Made by a program: the position numbers and the translations under genes. From Methanolobus sediminis (lineage in GTDB: Archaea > Halobacteriota > Methanosarcinia > Methanosarcinales > Methanosarcinaceae), in NCBI RefSeq assembly GCF_031312595.1, contig NZ_CP133592.1, forward strand, positions 992,001 through 1,056,000: a stretch of DNA of 64,000 nt. The letters run 5' to 3'. This document shows positions 28,351 to 37,005 of the stretch, one piece after another. The stretch's first letter is position 1. Each line of letters opens with the position of its first letter. The notes beneath the pieces are model-generated. The model worked only from the letters and a program-made list of their open reading frames with translations. It made no database searches and was not told the DNA's origin.

Positions 28351-28665
28351 CTAAAGAAGGACAAGTATATTTCCGTCTTCGACTTTGTTCTCAAAGACTG
28401 AAAGTGATTCGTCCTCATCTCCGAGATACTTACCGGACCTTATGTCGTATTCCCAACCATGGCACGCACATTTGAGCACATATTCTTCACTGAAAGTACC
28501 TTTTGATAAACGACAGCCCATATGTTTACATTTCCCGAAAAGGGAATATACAGTATCATTCTTCCTGATAAGAAGTACAGGTGTCCCTTTTACCCTTGCA
28601 AACTCCATACTGCCTTCTTTAAGGTCATCGTCTTTCATAGCAAAGAACCATGATTTTTCCGGCAT
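28351..28665 (-). CDS. Soluble Rieske iron-sulfur protein (copy 3)
   Basis: The 104-residue first gene of the operon begins MPEKSWFFAMKDDDLKEGSM. Motifs are CKHMGCRLSKG and CACHGWEYDIRSG, with ligands and the spare cysteine pair intact. The Lys and Ala replacing Pro next to the cluster ligands set it apart from copies 1 and 2, which could change its potential. A promoter should lie in 28666-28737, where ATAAATAG-like AT-rich sequence is present. Confidence 0.88.
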   Translation of the reverse strand: MPEKSWFFAMKDDDLKEGSMEFARVKGTPVLLIRKNDTVYSLFGKCKHMGCRLSKGTFSEEYVLKCACHGWEYDIRSGKYLGDEDESLSVFENKVEDGNILVLL

Positions 28666-28737
28666 TTATATCTCCCATAAATAGTCAGGGATTCAAAAAT
28701 ATAAATAGTTGTCGTGAAATAGAAAATGTAGCAATAC

Positions 28738-30102
28738 TTATGCATTGCTACTACTTCTATCCTGGAAATAACGATATTCCCTCCAGACAAGGAACATACT
28801 TATCATGGCAGCCATAAAATCAGATATTGGAAATGCCATCCACACTCCTGAAAGATCGAAGTAATATGGAAGAAGTATCACCAGAGGTATGAGGAACAAT
28901 ATCTGACGACACATTGACAGGAAGAATGATGGTCTTGCTCTGCCAAGTGACTGGAAGAACGTTGTTCCTATCACATTCAGACCTATCAAAGGACTTGCCA
29001 GTACCATTATTCTCAGAGCTGATGCTCCGCTGCTGATAAGGTCAGCATCTGTGCTGAACATGCTGAAGAACGTTCCCGGAAACAGAGACAGCAAAATAAA
29101 ACCTGCCAGTCCGAAGAGGGTGGTGATCATCAATGATTTCTTAACAGATTCATTGACCCTGTCATAATTCTCTGCTCCGTAATTGTACCCGACAATTGGC
29201 TGCAAACCATGTGATATACCTATAATTGGCATTAGTATCAGCATTAACAATTTGATGGCTACACCAAATACAGCTATTGAAAGGTCTCCACCATAGACAG
29301 CAAGCACATTGTTCAGGACAAGCATCATGAAACTGTTTGATGCTCCCATGACAAATGAACCGAAACCAATAGTTGTTATATCTTTTATCAGGTCGAATTT
29401 CGGTGTGAAATTTGCCAGTTCAAGCTTAAGAGGGCTTTTGCCACTCATGTAGTAATATAACAGATAGATAGTACCTGCCAGTTGTGCAAGAACAGTTGCA
29501 AGAGCTGCACCCTTAACACCCATTCCAAATCCGAACATAAGTATTGCATCAAGGAAAATGTTCAGTACACCTGAAAAGACCATGTTGTTCATGGCAACTT
29601 TGGAATTGCCTTCTGCCCTTACAAGATTGTTAAGTACGAAACCAAATGTGAATGCCAGAGTTCCCTGCAATATGACAACAGCATATTCCTTTGCGTAGAC
29701 AAGGTTATCAGCAGTTGCACCGAAGAGGTTCAGTATCGTATCTACATTGAAGAAGAACAAAATCTGGAAAATTATACTGAGTATCAATGTGTAGGAAAAA
29801 ACATTTCCAAGAGTTCTTTCAGCTTTGTTGACATCTCTGGAGCCCAGCAGACGTGAAATTACCGAGGAACCACCAACACCTATGCCTATGGAGATAGCCA
29901 TCATTAGCATCTGAAGTGGAAAAGCAACAGCAACTCCTGCAATACCGAGTACGCTCTGCTCACCAAGTGCTCTTCCTACAAAGAAGGTATCTACAAGGTT
30001 GTAGAATGCCTGGACAAGAAGCCCGATTATTGCCGGTGTGGCCAGTTGCCACAGAAGTTTATTGATCTTCTCGGTACCTAAAAACTCACTTTTTTCATTC
30101 AT
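28738..30102 (-). CDS. MATE-family multidrug efflux transporter
   Basis: This 454-residue, twelve-helix transporter has MATE signatures: an N-terminal half starting KINKLLWQLATPAIIGLLVQAFYN with the VDTFFVG loop, and GIGVGGSSVISRLLGSRD. The second half repeats the fold with PIIGISHGLQPIVGYNYGA. Such proteins export cationic drugs or metabolites using Na+ or H+. It follows a marR gene by 33 bases and is probably repressed by it, with induction by its substrate. Confidence 0.92.
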   Translation of the reverse strand: MNEKSEFLGTEKINKLLWQLATPAIIGLLVQAFYNLVDTFFVGRALGEQSVLGIAGVAVAFPLQMLMMAISIGIGVGGSSVISRLLGSRDVNKAERTLGNVFSYTLILSIIFQILFFFNVDTILNLFGATADNLVYAKEYAVVILQGTLAFTFGFVLNNLVRAEGNSKVAMNNMVFSGVLNIFLDAILMFGFGMGVKGAALATVLAQLAGTIYLLYYYMSGKSPLKLELANFTPKFDLIKDITTIGFGSFVMGASNSFMMLVLNNVLAVYGGDLSIAVFGVAIKLLMLILMPIIGISHGLQPIVGYNYGAENYDRVNESVKKSLMITTLFGLAGFILLSLFPGTFFSMFSTDADLISSGASALRIMVLASPLIGLNVIGTTFFQSLGRARPSFFLSMCRQILFLIPLVILLPYYFDLSGVWMAFPISDFMAAMISMFLVWREYRYFQDRSSSNA

Positions 30103-30135
30103 GATGTTATCCTGATATCAATATTTGTTTTTCAT

Positions 30136-30579
30136 TCAATTAGAGGAATTTCTGTCAAATTCCTCAAGAGTATTTTTTGTTTTATCAAGGAGCTTTCTGA
30201 AAATACGCTCCTCTTCATCAGAGAAGTCTGAAAGCAAAATGCTATTCCATTCCTGAAGAGCAGCGTTTATCGCCGGAACGACTTCCCTGCCTTTCTCAGA
30301 TATGAAAACCCGATATATACGCCTGTCATTCTTGTCCTTTTCACGATAGACATAGCCTTCTTTTTCAAGTGCCGTAATGACTCTGGTTGCCGTGGCTTTG
30401 CTAAACATAAGATAGCGTGCCAGACTTTCCTGAGAACAACCGTCTTTATGAGAGAGCGTCAGCAGGAATGCAAACATCGGACCTTTCAGGTTATACGATT
30501 CAAGCGCATTCTCGATGTAATGGTGATTGTGCGAAAAGATGTATGCGATCTTTGCACCGATTCTTTCAGACTGCTTCAT
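30136..30579 (-). CDS. MarR-family transcriptional regulator
   Basis: The 147-residue winged-helix dimer has the MarR recognition helix in CSQESLARYLMFSKATATRVI and the wing in GYVYREKDKNDRRIYRVFI with the conserved Asp-Arg-Arg. The start at 30579 follows a GGGAATA site. Two adjoining palindromes at 30595-30636 lie between the TATA box and the gene, the expected autoregulatory sites. Divergent or ligand information is absent; the efflux pump downstream is the likely target. Confidence 0.9.
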   Translation of the reverse strand: MKQSERIGAKIAYIFSHNHHYIENALESYNLKGPMFAFLLTLSHKDGCSQESLARYLMFSKATATRVITALEKEGYVYREKDKNDRRIYRVFISEKGREVVPAINAALQEWNSILLSDFSDEEERIFRKLLDKTKNTLEEFDRNSSN

Positions 30580-30594
30580 ATTATTCCCGTCTTA

Positions 30595-30643
30595 ATTAGT
30601 TTCATGTGAAACTAATTAGTTTAACGTGAAACTAATATATAAG
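30595..30643 (-). promoter_or_regulatory. Double MarR operator and promoter
   Basis: Palindrome 1: ATTAGTTTCA (30595-30604) and TGAAACTAAT (30607-30616). Palindrome 2: ATTAGTTTAA (30615-30624) and TGAAACTAAT (30627-30636), one arm slightly degenerate. They are 20 bases apart, about two helical turns, and share two bases. A TATA box on the minus strand (CTTATATAT, 30634-30643) adjoins, so binding would block transcription. Confidence 0.75.
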
Positions 30644-30680
30644 GCTAATCTATATGAAAAATAAAAAAAGGAGGAAATGC

Positions 30681-31748
30681 TCAGTTATAACTGGACGGTG
30701 CATCGTCCCAGTTATCAGGAGCATCCCCGGTACCTGAAGTTACGTCTATGAAATATTCATTGTTGTAATAGTACCATATTTCTATGACAGAGTATTCTTC
30801 ATCCTGGAAGTAATCGAAGTCTATATCCTCATAGTCATCAGGGTAGATCACTTCTTTCTCATCGTCGTCATAGTATGGGCCTACTGTAGCATCCACAGGG
30901 AACCATTCTCCGTCCTCGTAGACCTCTATCCATGCGTGTCCGCCGGTACTGCCATCAAAGTTCACAAGACCTATGGCAACCCTTACTTCGCTCTCGTCAT
31001 ACTCGCCGGAGCCTATAAGCAATGATGCCAGAGTGTTAGCCTGATCTTCACAGTCACTAACAATCTCACCGGGAACAGGGTTTGAATCATAATCAGGAGT
31101 ATCTTCAAGGAACTCTGTTGGAGTCAACCATTCTTCCTGCTGACCATTCAGGGTCATGTCAGATACCCATATCCACTCAACTGCAGCCTCATATATCTCA
31201 TCCTCATCATCGAGGTCTTCATCATCAAGATAATCCTGAACCGCATCTGCATAAGGAGTCACATATTCCTGGAATTCAGAGACATCTGTCACCGAGAACG
31301 TATTCTCCTGCAGGAAATCCCTGAGTTGTTCCCTGTCAGTCATTTCCTGCTGTATTCTTGGAACAGGCTGCTGCATAGGAACATTCTGAGCAGGCATGTT
31401 AGAAGGAGCAGAATTCATTTCTCCCTGCTGACCCTGTTGTCTCATGTTCTGCATATTCTGCAAGTCCTGATTCTGCATGTTTTTCTGTGGGGCTTGTGGT
31501 GTTTGCACGTTTTGAGAACTCTGCATCTGACCCTGACTAAAGCCTAATCTCTGAGCCATATTGGAATTAAAGAACTGCTGGCTGGTCACATATATCTGCT
31601 GGGCTTTTGCCTGCATGCGACCTGAAACACCATCCTCTATGGAAACAGAAGAAAGAGACAGAGTCGCATCGTCATTTTCAGCAGCCACAGAATAGGCAGA
31701 GAACATAAGTATAAGTGCCACAAATGTAGACAATATCAGTTTCTTCAT
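30681..31748 (-). CDS. Secreted transglutaminase-like protein
   Basis: The 355-residue protein has a signal peptide (KKLILSTFVALILMFSAYSVAA), a Gln/Met/Asn-rich low-complexity stretch (about 65-135), and a transglutaminase/protease core. The likely triad is Cys in SDCEDQANTL, His in GGHAWIEVYED and Asp in WFPVDATVG. Such enzymes cut or crosslink proteins at the cell surface. It is the distal gene after an ABC exporter operon; a 160-base gap before it suggests partial independence. The acidic tail (YYDDDEKE, DDYEDIDFDYF) is typical of extracellular methanogen proteins. The substrate is unknown. Confidence 0.75.
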   Translation of the reverse strand: MKKLILSTFVALILMFSAYSVAAENDDATLSLSSVSIEDGVSGRMQAKAQQIYVTSQQFFNSNMAQRLGFSQGQMQSSQNVQTPQAPQKNMQNQDLQNMQNMRQQGQQGEMNSAPSNMPAQNVPMQQPVPRIQQEMTDREQLRDFLQENTFSVTDVSEFQEYVTPYADAVQDYLDDEDLDDEDEIYEAAVEWIWVSDMTLNGQQEEWLTPTEFLEDTPDYDSNPVPGEIVSDCEDQANTLASLLIGSGEYDESEVRVAIGLVNFDGSTGGHAWIEVYEDGEWFPVDATVGPYYDDDEKEVIYPDDYEDIDFDYFQDEEYSVIEIWYYYNNEYFIDVTSGTGDAPDNWDDAPSSYN

Positions 31749-31908
31749 AGCATTTCACCTTACTTTTCCATACGATCCTCTATTCAATCATGTTCATTTG
31801 TTCTTACTTACCCCACTTATTCCTGAATATAGTAAAGGCATCATATGAAGCAAGAAGCCTCATATGAAGCCTGTCAATTCCCTTCAGGAGAGGAATCTTA
31901 AGTTTTGT

Positions 31909-33168
31909 TCATTCGTATCTCAGTGCATCGACCGGCTTCATCTTTGAAGCATTGTATGCCGGGATGATACCGGATACCACTCCAATGAGCACCGCAATGG
32001 AGATACCCAGTACCATCAGATATGGAGCAACGGTCATACCCATGGATGAACGCATCATGGATATTCCAAGGTACGGCATCAGCATTGTCAGCACAAGACT
32101 TAGCAATATGCCCAGCACACCTCCTACAAAGCCTACAAGTGCGGAGTTGAACAGGAATATCATAAGAATATCTCTGTTCTTAGCACCTATAGCCTTCATA
32201 GTTCCTATTTCCTTGGTCTTTTCCATTACGGACGTTAGCATCGTGTTCGCAATACCCACGGAACCCACAAGAAGTGAAACACCTGCTATGGCTCCCAGGA
32301 ATATTGTCATGGATGACATCATCTCACTGGCAGATTCTGCCTGTGAAAGTGAATCTGAAACAGAGAAGTCCCTGTCATCTTCGTCCATGATACCCCTTGA
32401 TAACATTAGACGTTCTTCGATATCTGCAACAACAGTTTCAACGTAATCAGTATCTGAAGCCTTTACGACAATAGTATCGTAAACATCATCTTCTGCGTCT
32501 TCTATGATCTCAACTGCTGCATCTATCGGCATGATGATCGCATTGTCACTTTCGTCTTCTGCCAGTATGCCTACAACCCTGTAAGATTTGCCTTCGATTG
32601 TTAACACACGGTTCAGGCCTACTTCATCGTCGAACATATCATGAGCTATACCATAACCTATGACCACGACATTATTGTCAGAGGCATCCAGCAATCTGCC
32701 GGATTCCAGCTCATAGGTCACTGTGTACTGCCAGACCTGTGGATCGACTCCTGTCACCGAAAGATCGGCGGTCTGACCCATGAAGTAAACTTCCAGACCA
32801 CTGCCGGATATCTGCCCATAGGCGTAATCTATGTTCTCAACCGCTTTGAGGGCCTGTATATCCTTTTTGGTCAACTCCGGGTCATCGTCAGTAGAGGAAG
32901 AAGAACTTGACGATCCACCTGAACCCGGTGGACCTCCTCCTCCTGGCCCTCCCATTGATGCATGAGAATAACCAGGAGTGATCTGGATCAATGTCAGATC
33001 CATATCAGCAAACCTGTCTTCCATATCTGCAGCCATACTATCGCTCAGTGCCATAATGGTGACAACTGATCCTACACCGATGACGATACCTATTATAGTG
33101 AGCCAGCTTCTTATCTTGCTGTGAACCAGGATGTTAGTAGCAAGCTTGATATAGGTGCTTCGCCTCAT
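31909..33168 (-). CDS. MacB/FtsX-type ABC transporter permease
   Basis: The 419-residue permease has one N-terminal helix (WLTIIGIVIGVGSVVTIMAL), a large extracytoplasmic MacB-like domain, and three C-terminal helices (TIFLGAIAGVSLLVGSVGIA, ALVGFVGGVLGILLSLVL, VLGISIAVLIGVVSGIIPAY). The ending NASKMKPVDALRYE is the family signature. The outer domain contains a Gly-Pro-Ser-rich linker (around residues 73-95) absent from most relatives. MacB-type systems move lipoproteins, peptides or antibiotics or work as mechanotransmitters. It follows the COG1361 gene by two bases. Confidence 0.88.
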   Translation of the reverse strand: MRRSTYIKLATNILVHSKIRSWLTIIGIVIGVGSVVTIMALSDSMAADMEDRFADMDLTLIQITPGYSHASMGGPGGGGPPGSGGSSSSSSSTDDDPELTKKDIQALKAVENIDYAYGQISGSGLEVYFMGQTADLSVTGVDPQVWQYTVTYELESGRLLDASDNNVVVIGYGIAHDMFDDEVGLNRVLTIEGKSYRVVGILAEDESDNAIIMPIDAAVEIIEDAEDDVYDTIVVKASDTDYVETVVADIEERLMLSRGIMDEDDRDFSVSDSLSQAESASEMMSSMTIFLGAIAGVSLLVGSVGIANTMLTSVMEKTKEIGTMKAIGAKNRDILMIFLFNSALVGFVGGVLGILLSLVLTMLMPYLGISMMRSSMGMTVAPYLMVLGISIAVLIGVVSGIIPAYNASKMKPVDALRYE

Positions 33169-33170
33169 TT

Positions 33171-34538
33171 TTATTCCTTCTTCAGTATCTTAGCCTTGAG
33201 ATTTCTTAGCTCTACGTTGAGTGGAACATAGTTGCCTTCTTTCATCATCTTCTTCTTTCTGTAATTAAGTCCTACAACTACTACTACCAGTGCAACAGCA
33301 CCATACAACAGGTAACTGTTAGAAGATGAGCTCTGGGATCCTGGTCCGCTGCCCATACCAGTTGCCGTTGTGCCACCGGTCAATTCCTCGATCTGAACTG
33401 CCTTTTCCACAATCTGTCTCTGACCTGCAGAGTCTGTGTATTCGATGTTGACAAGAAGCTGATTCTTTGCTGTAATTTCCTCCTCCATAGATGCCATGTC
33501 TTCCTGGGACATCTCACCAGGTGCAGCCATTGCTGTGCTATTTCCTGATGAAGATGGCATTGAGCTTGTCTGGGTTATTGAGAATGATGTGATGGTATAG
33601 TCACCTTTCTCAAGGTTACCAACAATTGTTGATGTACTGCCTGTAGCCTGGAAATTATCCTGTTCCGGTATTGATACCTTTACAGAGTAAGCTTCATTGT
33701 TGCCCACATTTGCAAGGGATAGGGAAACTTCTCCTGCGTCACTTTCAGAATAACTCAGATCAAAGTCAGTGGTTCCTCCTACGAAAAGGCCTGCCTTAGT
33801 TTCTATCACAGTCGCATCGGATTCATAATCCTCAAACTCAAGTGTGATATCAAGCTGGTACAATCCGGGATCTGCATCTACATCGGCCATCACAGAGTAT
33901 ACCACTGTAGCAGATTCACCGACATCCAGGGAATTTATGTACTTGGTATTAGAGGAATATACAGGCAAGATTGTGCCGGTTGATTCTTCCCATGAAACCG
34001 CCATATTCTGTAATGGTGATGAACCTGTATTGGTTATGACAAACTCAAGAGGTTCTACTGTTGCAACATCGATGCTTGAGTCACTTATAGTAACGATCTG
34101 AGCGTATTCCTTTCCCTGTACCTCTATCTCAAGAGTTGTTACTGAGCTGGAATCAGATTCACTGTCTTTCACTACCACATCTATATCATAGGTCCCGTCT
34201 GAGACATCGGAATCAACCTTAAGCTTGAATTTTAGATAAGTTGCATCATCTTCGTCCTGACGAGCTTCCATGTAGGATACTGTCTTGGACAATGATTCAC
34301 CGGATACCTGACTGAACGGGTACTCGGCATCTAAAGATACAACGACATCAGAAAGATCATTGTTTCCCTCATTTTGTAAACTAAGTGTTATCTCTACGGT
34401 CTCGCCTGGCCTGGCAGGATAAGGACTCTGGGTTAAAAGATCCACGTTCACCCCTGATGCGCCTGCATCCAGGCTAGCTGCTGCTGCATTAGTTATTGGC
34501 AACAACAATACTAACATTAATAATAGAATTTTTCTCAT
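33171..34538 (-). CDS. COG1361/NEW3-type extracellular adaptor protein
   Basis: The product of about 455 residues has a signal peptide (MRKILLLMLVLLLPITNAAA). Three or more beta-sandwich domains follow, of the CARDB/NEW3 kind (GETVEITLSLQNEGNNDLSD, EPLEFVITNTGSSPLQNMAV, GEVSLSLANVGNNEAYSV). It ends with a membrane helix (SYLLYGAVALVVVVVGL) and a basic tail. COG1361 proteins commonly accompany archaeal MacB-like transporters as outer adaptors. I use the ATG at 34538; a GTG at 34547 overlaps the ATPase stop. It sits between the ATPase and permease genes. Confidence 0.8.
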   Translation of the reverse strand: MRKILLLMLVLLLPITNAAAASLDAGASGVNVDLLTQSPYPARPGETVEITLSLQNEGNNDLSDVVVSLDAEYPFSQVSGESLSKTVSYMEARQDEDDATYLKFKLKVDSDVSDGTYDIDVVVKDSESDSSSVTTLEIEVQGKEYAQIVTISDSSIDVATVEPLEFVITNTGSSPLQNMAVSWEESTGTILPVYSSNTKYINSLDVGESATVVYSVMADVDADPGLYQLDITLEFEDYESDATVIETKAGLFVGGTTDFDLSYSESDAGEVSLSLANVGNNEAYSVKVSIPEQDNFQATGSTSTIVGNLEKGDYTITSFSITQTSSMPSSSGNSTAMAAPGEMSQEDMASMEEEITAKNQLLVNIEYTDSAGQRQIVEKAVQIEELTGGTTATGMGSGPGSQSSSSNSYLLYGAVALVVVVVGLNYRKKKMMKEGNYVPLNVELRNLKAKILKKE

Positions 34539-34543
34539 TTTTA

Positions 34544-35299
34544 TCACATTGCTTCACGCTTTATTATCTCTATATTATCAACCATTCCGTCTTTGATATG
34601 AACAACACGATCTGCATACTTTGTCAGCTCAGGATCGTGGGTAATCATTATGATAGTCTTGCCTTCTCTCTTGTGAAGGTCACTGAGGAATTCAAGAATG
34701 TAATTTCCAGTTTCACTATCGAGGTTACCAGTTGGCTCATCTGCAAGGATTACTTTAGGGTCTACTGCAAGGGATCTTGCTATGGCAACCCTCTGCCTCT
34801 GGCCTCCTGATAATTGTGAAGGGAGGTTGTATTTTTTATTTCCAAGACTTACCACATCAAGAAGCTCTTCTGCTCTTTTCCATGATTCATCAGGATCTAT
34901 TTCCTGGAATTCTAAAGGCAGCATGACATTTTCGATAGTGTTTAAAGTAGGTAGTAAATTGAAGGTCTGGAAAATGAACCCAATTAACTGTCCCCTGATC
35001 TGGGCAAGTTCGGATTCTTTCATCTTGGCAATATCTTTGTTGTTGAGTTCAACAACTCCTTTGCTTGGAAGATCAAGGCAGCCCAGTAGGTTCATCATTG
35101 TACTCTTACCACTTCCACTTGGACCGAGGATTACTACAAATTCGCCATGCATGATCTCCAGATCAACTCCTTTTAGTGCCGCAAACTCGACCTCTCCCAT
35201 TTTGTAGATCTTCCACACGTCAGTCAGACGCATGAGAGTATCAGGGGTGCTGTTTTTAGGCTGTTTTTCTTGTTCTGTATTATTGAGATTCTCGTCCAT
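34544..35299 (-). CDS. ABC transporter ATPase, LolD/MacB type
   Basis: The 251-residue ATPase has Walker [10 protein letters not shown], a Q-loop in [14 protein letters not shown], signature [16 protein letters not shown], Walker [14 protein letters not shown] and the H-loop ITHDPE. The [10 protein letters not shown] pattern is that of the LolD/MacB/FtsE branch. The ATG at 35299 follows GAGGT with good spacing; an upstream TTG at 35311 is less likely. A TATA-like TTTATTATATATA on the minus strand near 35325-35345 is its promoter. Confidence 0.92.
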   Translation of the reverse strand: MDENLNNTEQEKQPKNSTPDTLMRLTDVWKIYKMGEVEFAALKGVDLEIMHGEFVVILGPSGSGKSTMMNLLGCLDLPSKGVVELNNKDIAKMKESELAQIRGQLIGFIFQTFNLLPTLNTIENVMLPLEFQEIDPDESWKRAEELLDVVSLGNKKYNLPSQLSGGQRQRVAIARSLAVDPKVILADEPTGNLDSETGNYILEFLSDLHKREGKTIIMITHDPELTKYADRVVHIKDGMVDNIEIIKREAM

Positions 35300-35386
35300 G
35301 ATATACCTCAAATCATTCCCGTTTTTGATTATATATAATAAATTTAATAACTGCTATAGGATATAATGTTGCTTGCTAAATTATCA

Positions 35387-35569
35387 TTATAAGTTGCCAT
35401 TTTCCCCACAAGCTGCCGGAGAAATCCTGATCAAACGGCCTACTTGTTCGGAACTCAGTTTTTTACACAGAGAAGTTACTGCGTTTTCATGTCCGTTTGC
35501 TCCTTTCTGTTCAGCAGAATCGCCAGCATCTTTCTCTTCAAACATTACCTGAATATTATTAGTGTTCAT
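35387..35569 (-). CDS. Small protein behind structured leader (copy A)
   Basis: The 60-residue ORF begins MNTNNIQVMFEEKDAGDSAE. It has a GAGG ribosome binding site eight bases before its ATG and lies directly downstream of a structured leader (35582-35738). It resembles the broken frame at 38228-38494 in position, in the start region (NNIQVMFEEKDA against NGDILSDIKDT) and in a central GRLIR/GRIRQ patch. I recognise no family and see no signal or membrane segment. The shared leader and shared position are the main evidence that it is real. Confidence 0.5.
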   Translation of the reverse strand: MNTNNIQVMFEEKDAGDSAEQKGANGHENAVTSLCKKLSSEQVGRLIRISPAACGENGNL

Positions 35570-35581
35570 AATTCATGCCTC

Positions 35582-35738
35582 TGTATCGGATAAGAGACAC
35601 CTGGCGGATAGGTGACAGGTGTCTCTTATACGAGTGGGGGGGTTGTTGGTTGTTGGTACATTGGTGACATCAGGCTGGATGTGGTTGGGGTTGATGCCAC
35701 CTTAGCTTGGGTGGTATGCCTGCCAGCTTAGTGCTGAC
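35582..35738 (-). ncRNA. Structured leader RNA, copy A
   Basis: Read on the minus strand, stem 1 pairs GGTGGCATCA (35701-35692) with TGATGTCACC (35672-35663), enclosing a loop with CCCCAACCACATCCAGCC. Stem 2 pairs ATAAGAGACACCT (35629-35617) with AGGTGTCTCTTAT (35602-35590), 13 perfect pairs around a loop containing CCTATCCG. A C-rich linker joins them. Copy B keeps both stems with compensatory changes and keeps both loops. A promoter lies just upstream and a small ORF just downstream. Confidence 0.65.
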
Positions 35739-35759
35739 AAGCAATCCCCAAATTCGTAG

Positions 35760-35780
35760 TTTTAAATAAAAGCATACTTA
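35760..35780 (-). promoter_or_regulatory. Promoter of leader RNA A
   Basis: On the minus strand the sequence is TAAGTATGCTTTTATTTAA plus two A, identical to the promoter of copy B (38653-38673). TATA-like TTTATTTAA follows a conserved AAGTATG. About 50 bases further upstream is CTATAAAGCTT (35819-35829), also present at copy B. The 35781-36006 remainder is AT-rich with no gene. Confidence 0.6.
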
Positions 35781-36006
35781 TTTCAAAAAGAGTCAAAAAT
35801 CGCCATAAATTACCAATGAAGCTTTATAGATGCCAAAATAGGAATTATATGGTTTACAGATATTGTAAAAACTTATCAAACAGAGAATACCACATTAATC
35901 TATATTTCAGACAAGATAAATGAATATTACACATAAAAGATAGTTTAAGAATAAACTGGAAAAATATGAGTATGATCTGAGATCATTGCATCAAAAAAGC
36001 ATAACA

Positions 36007-37005
36007 TTACTTCTCAGATTCCACAAGGAAAAGGACATTTCCACGTCCTTTCTTGAATTTCTGTATCTTACCCCTCTTCTCAAGGTCAAGAAGCATAAGG
36101 CTCACCTTGCCCTCAGAGTACTTCAGACGCTTTCGCATATCTTTCTGCGTCATCCTTCCACCCTGAGATGCCAGGATGTCCAGTATTTCCTGAAGGTCAG
36201 CAGGTACAGGCTCATCAGATAAATCCACTTCTTGAGATGTACCAGAAACAGACTCCTGCTCCTTAAGAACTGATTCTGATATCATGACAGAAGAAAAGAC
36301 TTCCTCTGCAGGTTCCTTGATCTCTGGCTCAGGTTCTGCCAGTTCTACCGACTCCTGCTCTGGTTCCTGCACAACATCTGACACATGTGCAGTCTCGGTC
36401 TCAGTTTCCAATGCTTCCTTATAATACTGAACTTGTTTCTCTTCGGCCTTTGCAGGAACTTCCAATACATCATGATGAACTTCTTCCTTCTTTAAAGCAG
36501 CATGTTTTGGAGATAGCGGCTTTTGTTTCATCTGTGTTAGAAGTAGAACGAGAAGAACAATGATAAGCAGTATGGAACCATAAAGAAGAGAGTTACTGTT
36601 AGCACCTGATGAGGTTTCGGTGTCAGAAACTTCTGAACCGGTATCATTGGAGCTGGAATAGGAAGGGACCAGTAACAAATCAAGAACATAGCTTCCTTCT
36701 TCTGATACTGTTATTACATCCTCTGCGTAATAGGTCAGTTGATCGTTCTCATAATAACTTGCAGTTATCTGGTATGTACCATTTGCCAGTTCAAATGAAT
36801 ATACACCATACTGAGCCACCATGGACTGTGCCGGTGTTGAGTTTACCTCAATGATAGCATTGTCAAGAGGTTCAAATGTATTCCATTCATAGGCTACGCC
36901 ATGAACTGTCGCAATATTAGCTGCTGATCCGATACCTGTCAGTGTCAGGATAATTGCAATACAACAGATGTAATATACTGATTTCATGTCACGCAACCCT
37001 GTCAT
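36007..37005 (-). CDS. Membrane-anchored winged-helix regulator (cassette 1)
   Basis: The 332-residue protein has a signal sequence or first helix (YYICCIAIILTLTGIGSA). An outside carboxypeptidase-regulatory-like beta domain follows (about 30-115; ATVHGVAYEWNTFEPLDNAI, NGTYQITASYY), then a membrane helix (SLLYGSILLIIVLLVLLL). A long acidic cytoplasmic linker leads to a C-terminal winged helix (about 270-332; LQEILDILASQGGRMTQKDM, YSEGKVSLMLLDLEKRGKI, KKGRGNVLFLV). The order implies a one-component system that senses outside and binds DNA inside. Its start overlaps the upstream gene by ATGA. A close paralogue lies at 38944-39738. Confidence 0.75.
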   Translation of the reverse strand: MTGLRDMKSVYYICCIAIILTLTGIGSAANIATVHGVAYEWNTFEPLDNAIIEVNSTPAQSMVAQYGVYSFELANGTYQITASYYENDQLTYYAEDVITVSEEGSYVLDLLLVPSYSSSNDTGSEVSDTETSSGANSNSLLYGSILLIIVLLVLLLTQMKQKPLSPKHAALKKEEVHHDVLEVPAKAEEKQVQYYKEALETETETAHVSDVVQEPEQESVELAEPEPEIKEPAEEVFSSVMISESVLKEQESVSGTSQEVDLSDEPVPADLQEILDILASQGGRMTQKDMRKRLKYSEGKVSLMLLDLEKRGKIQKFKKGRGNVLFLVESEK

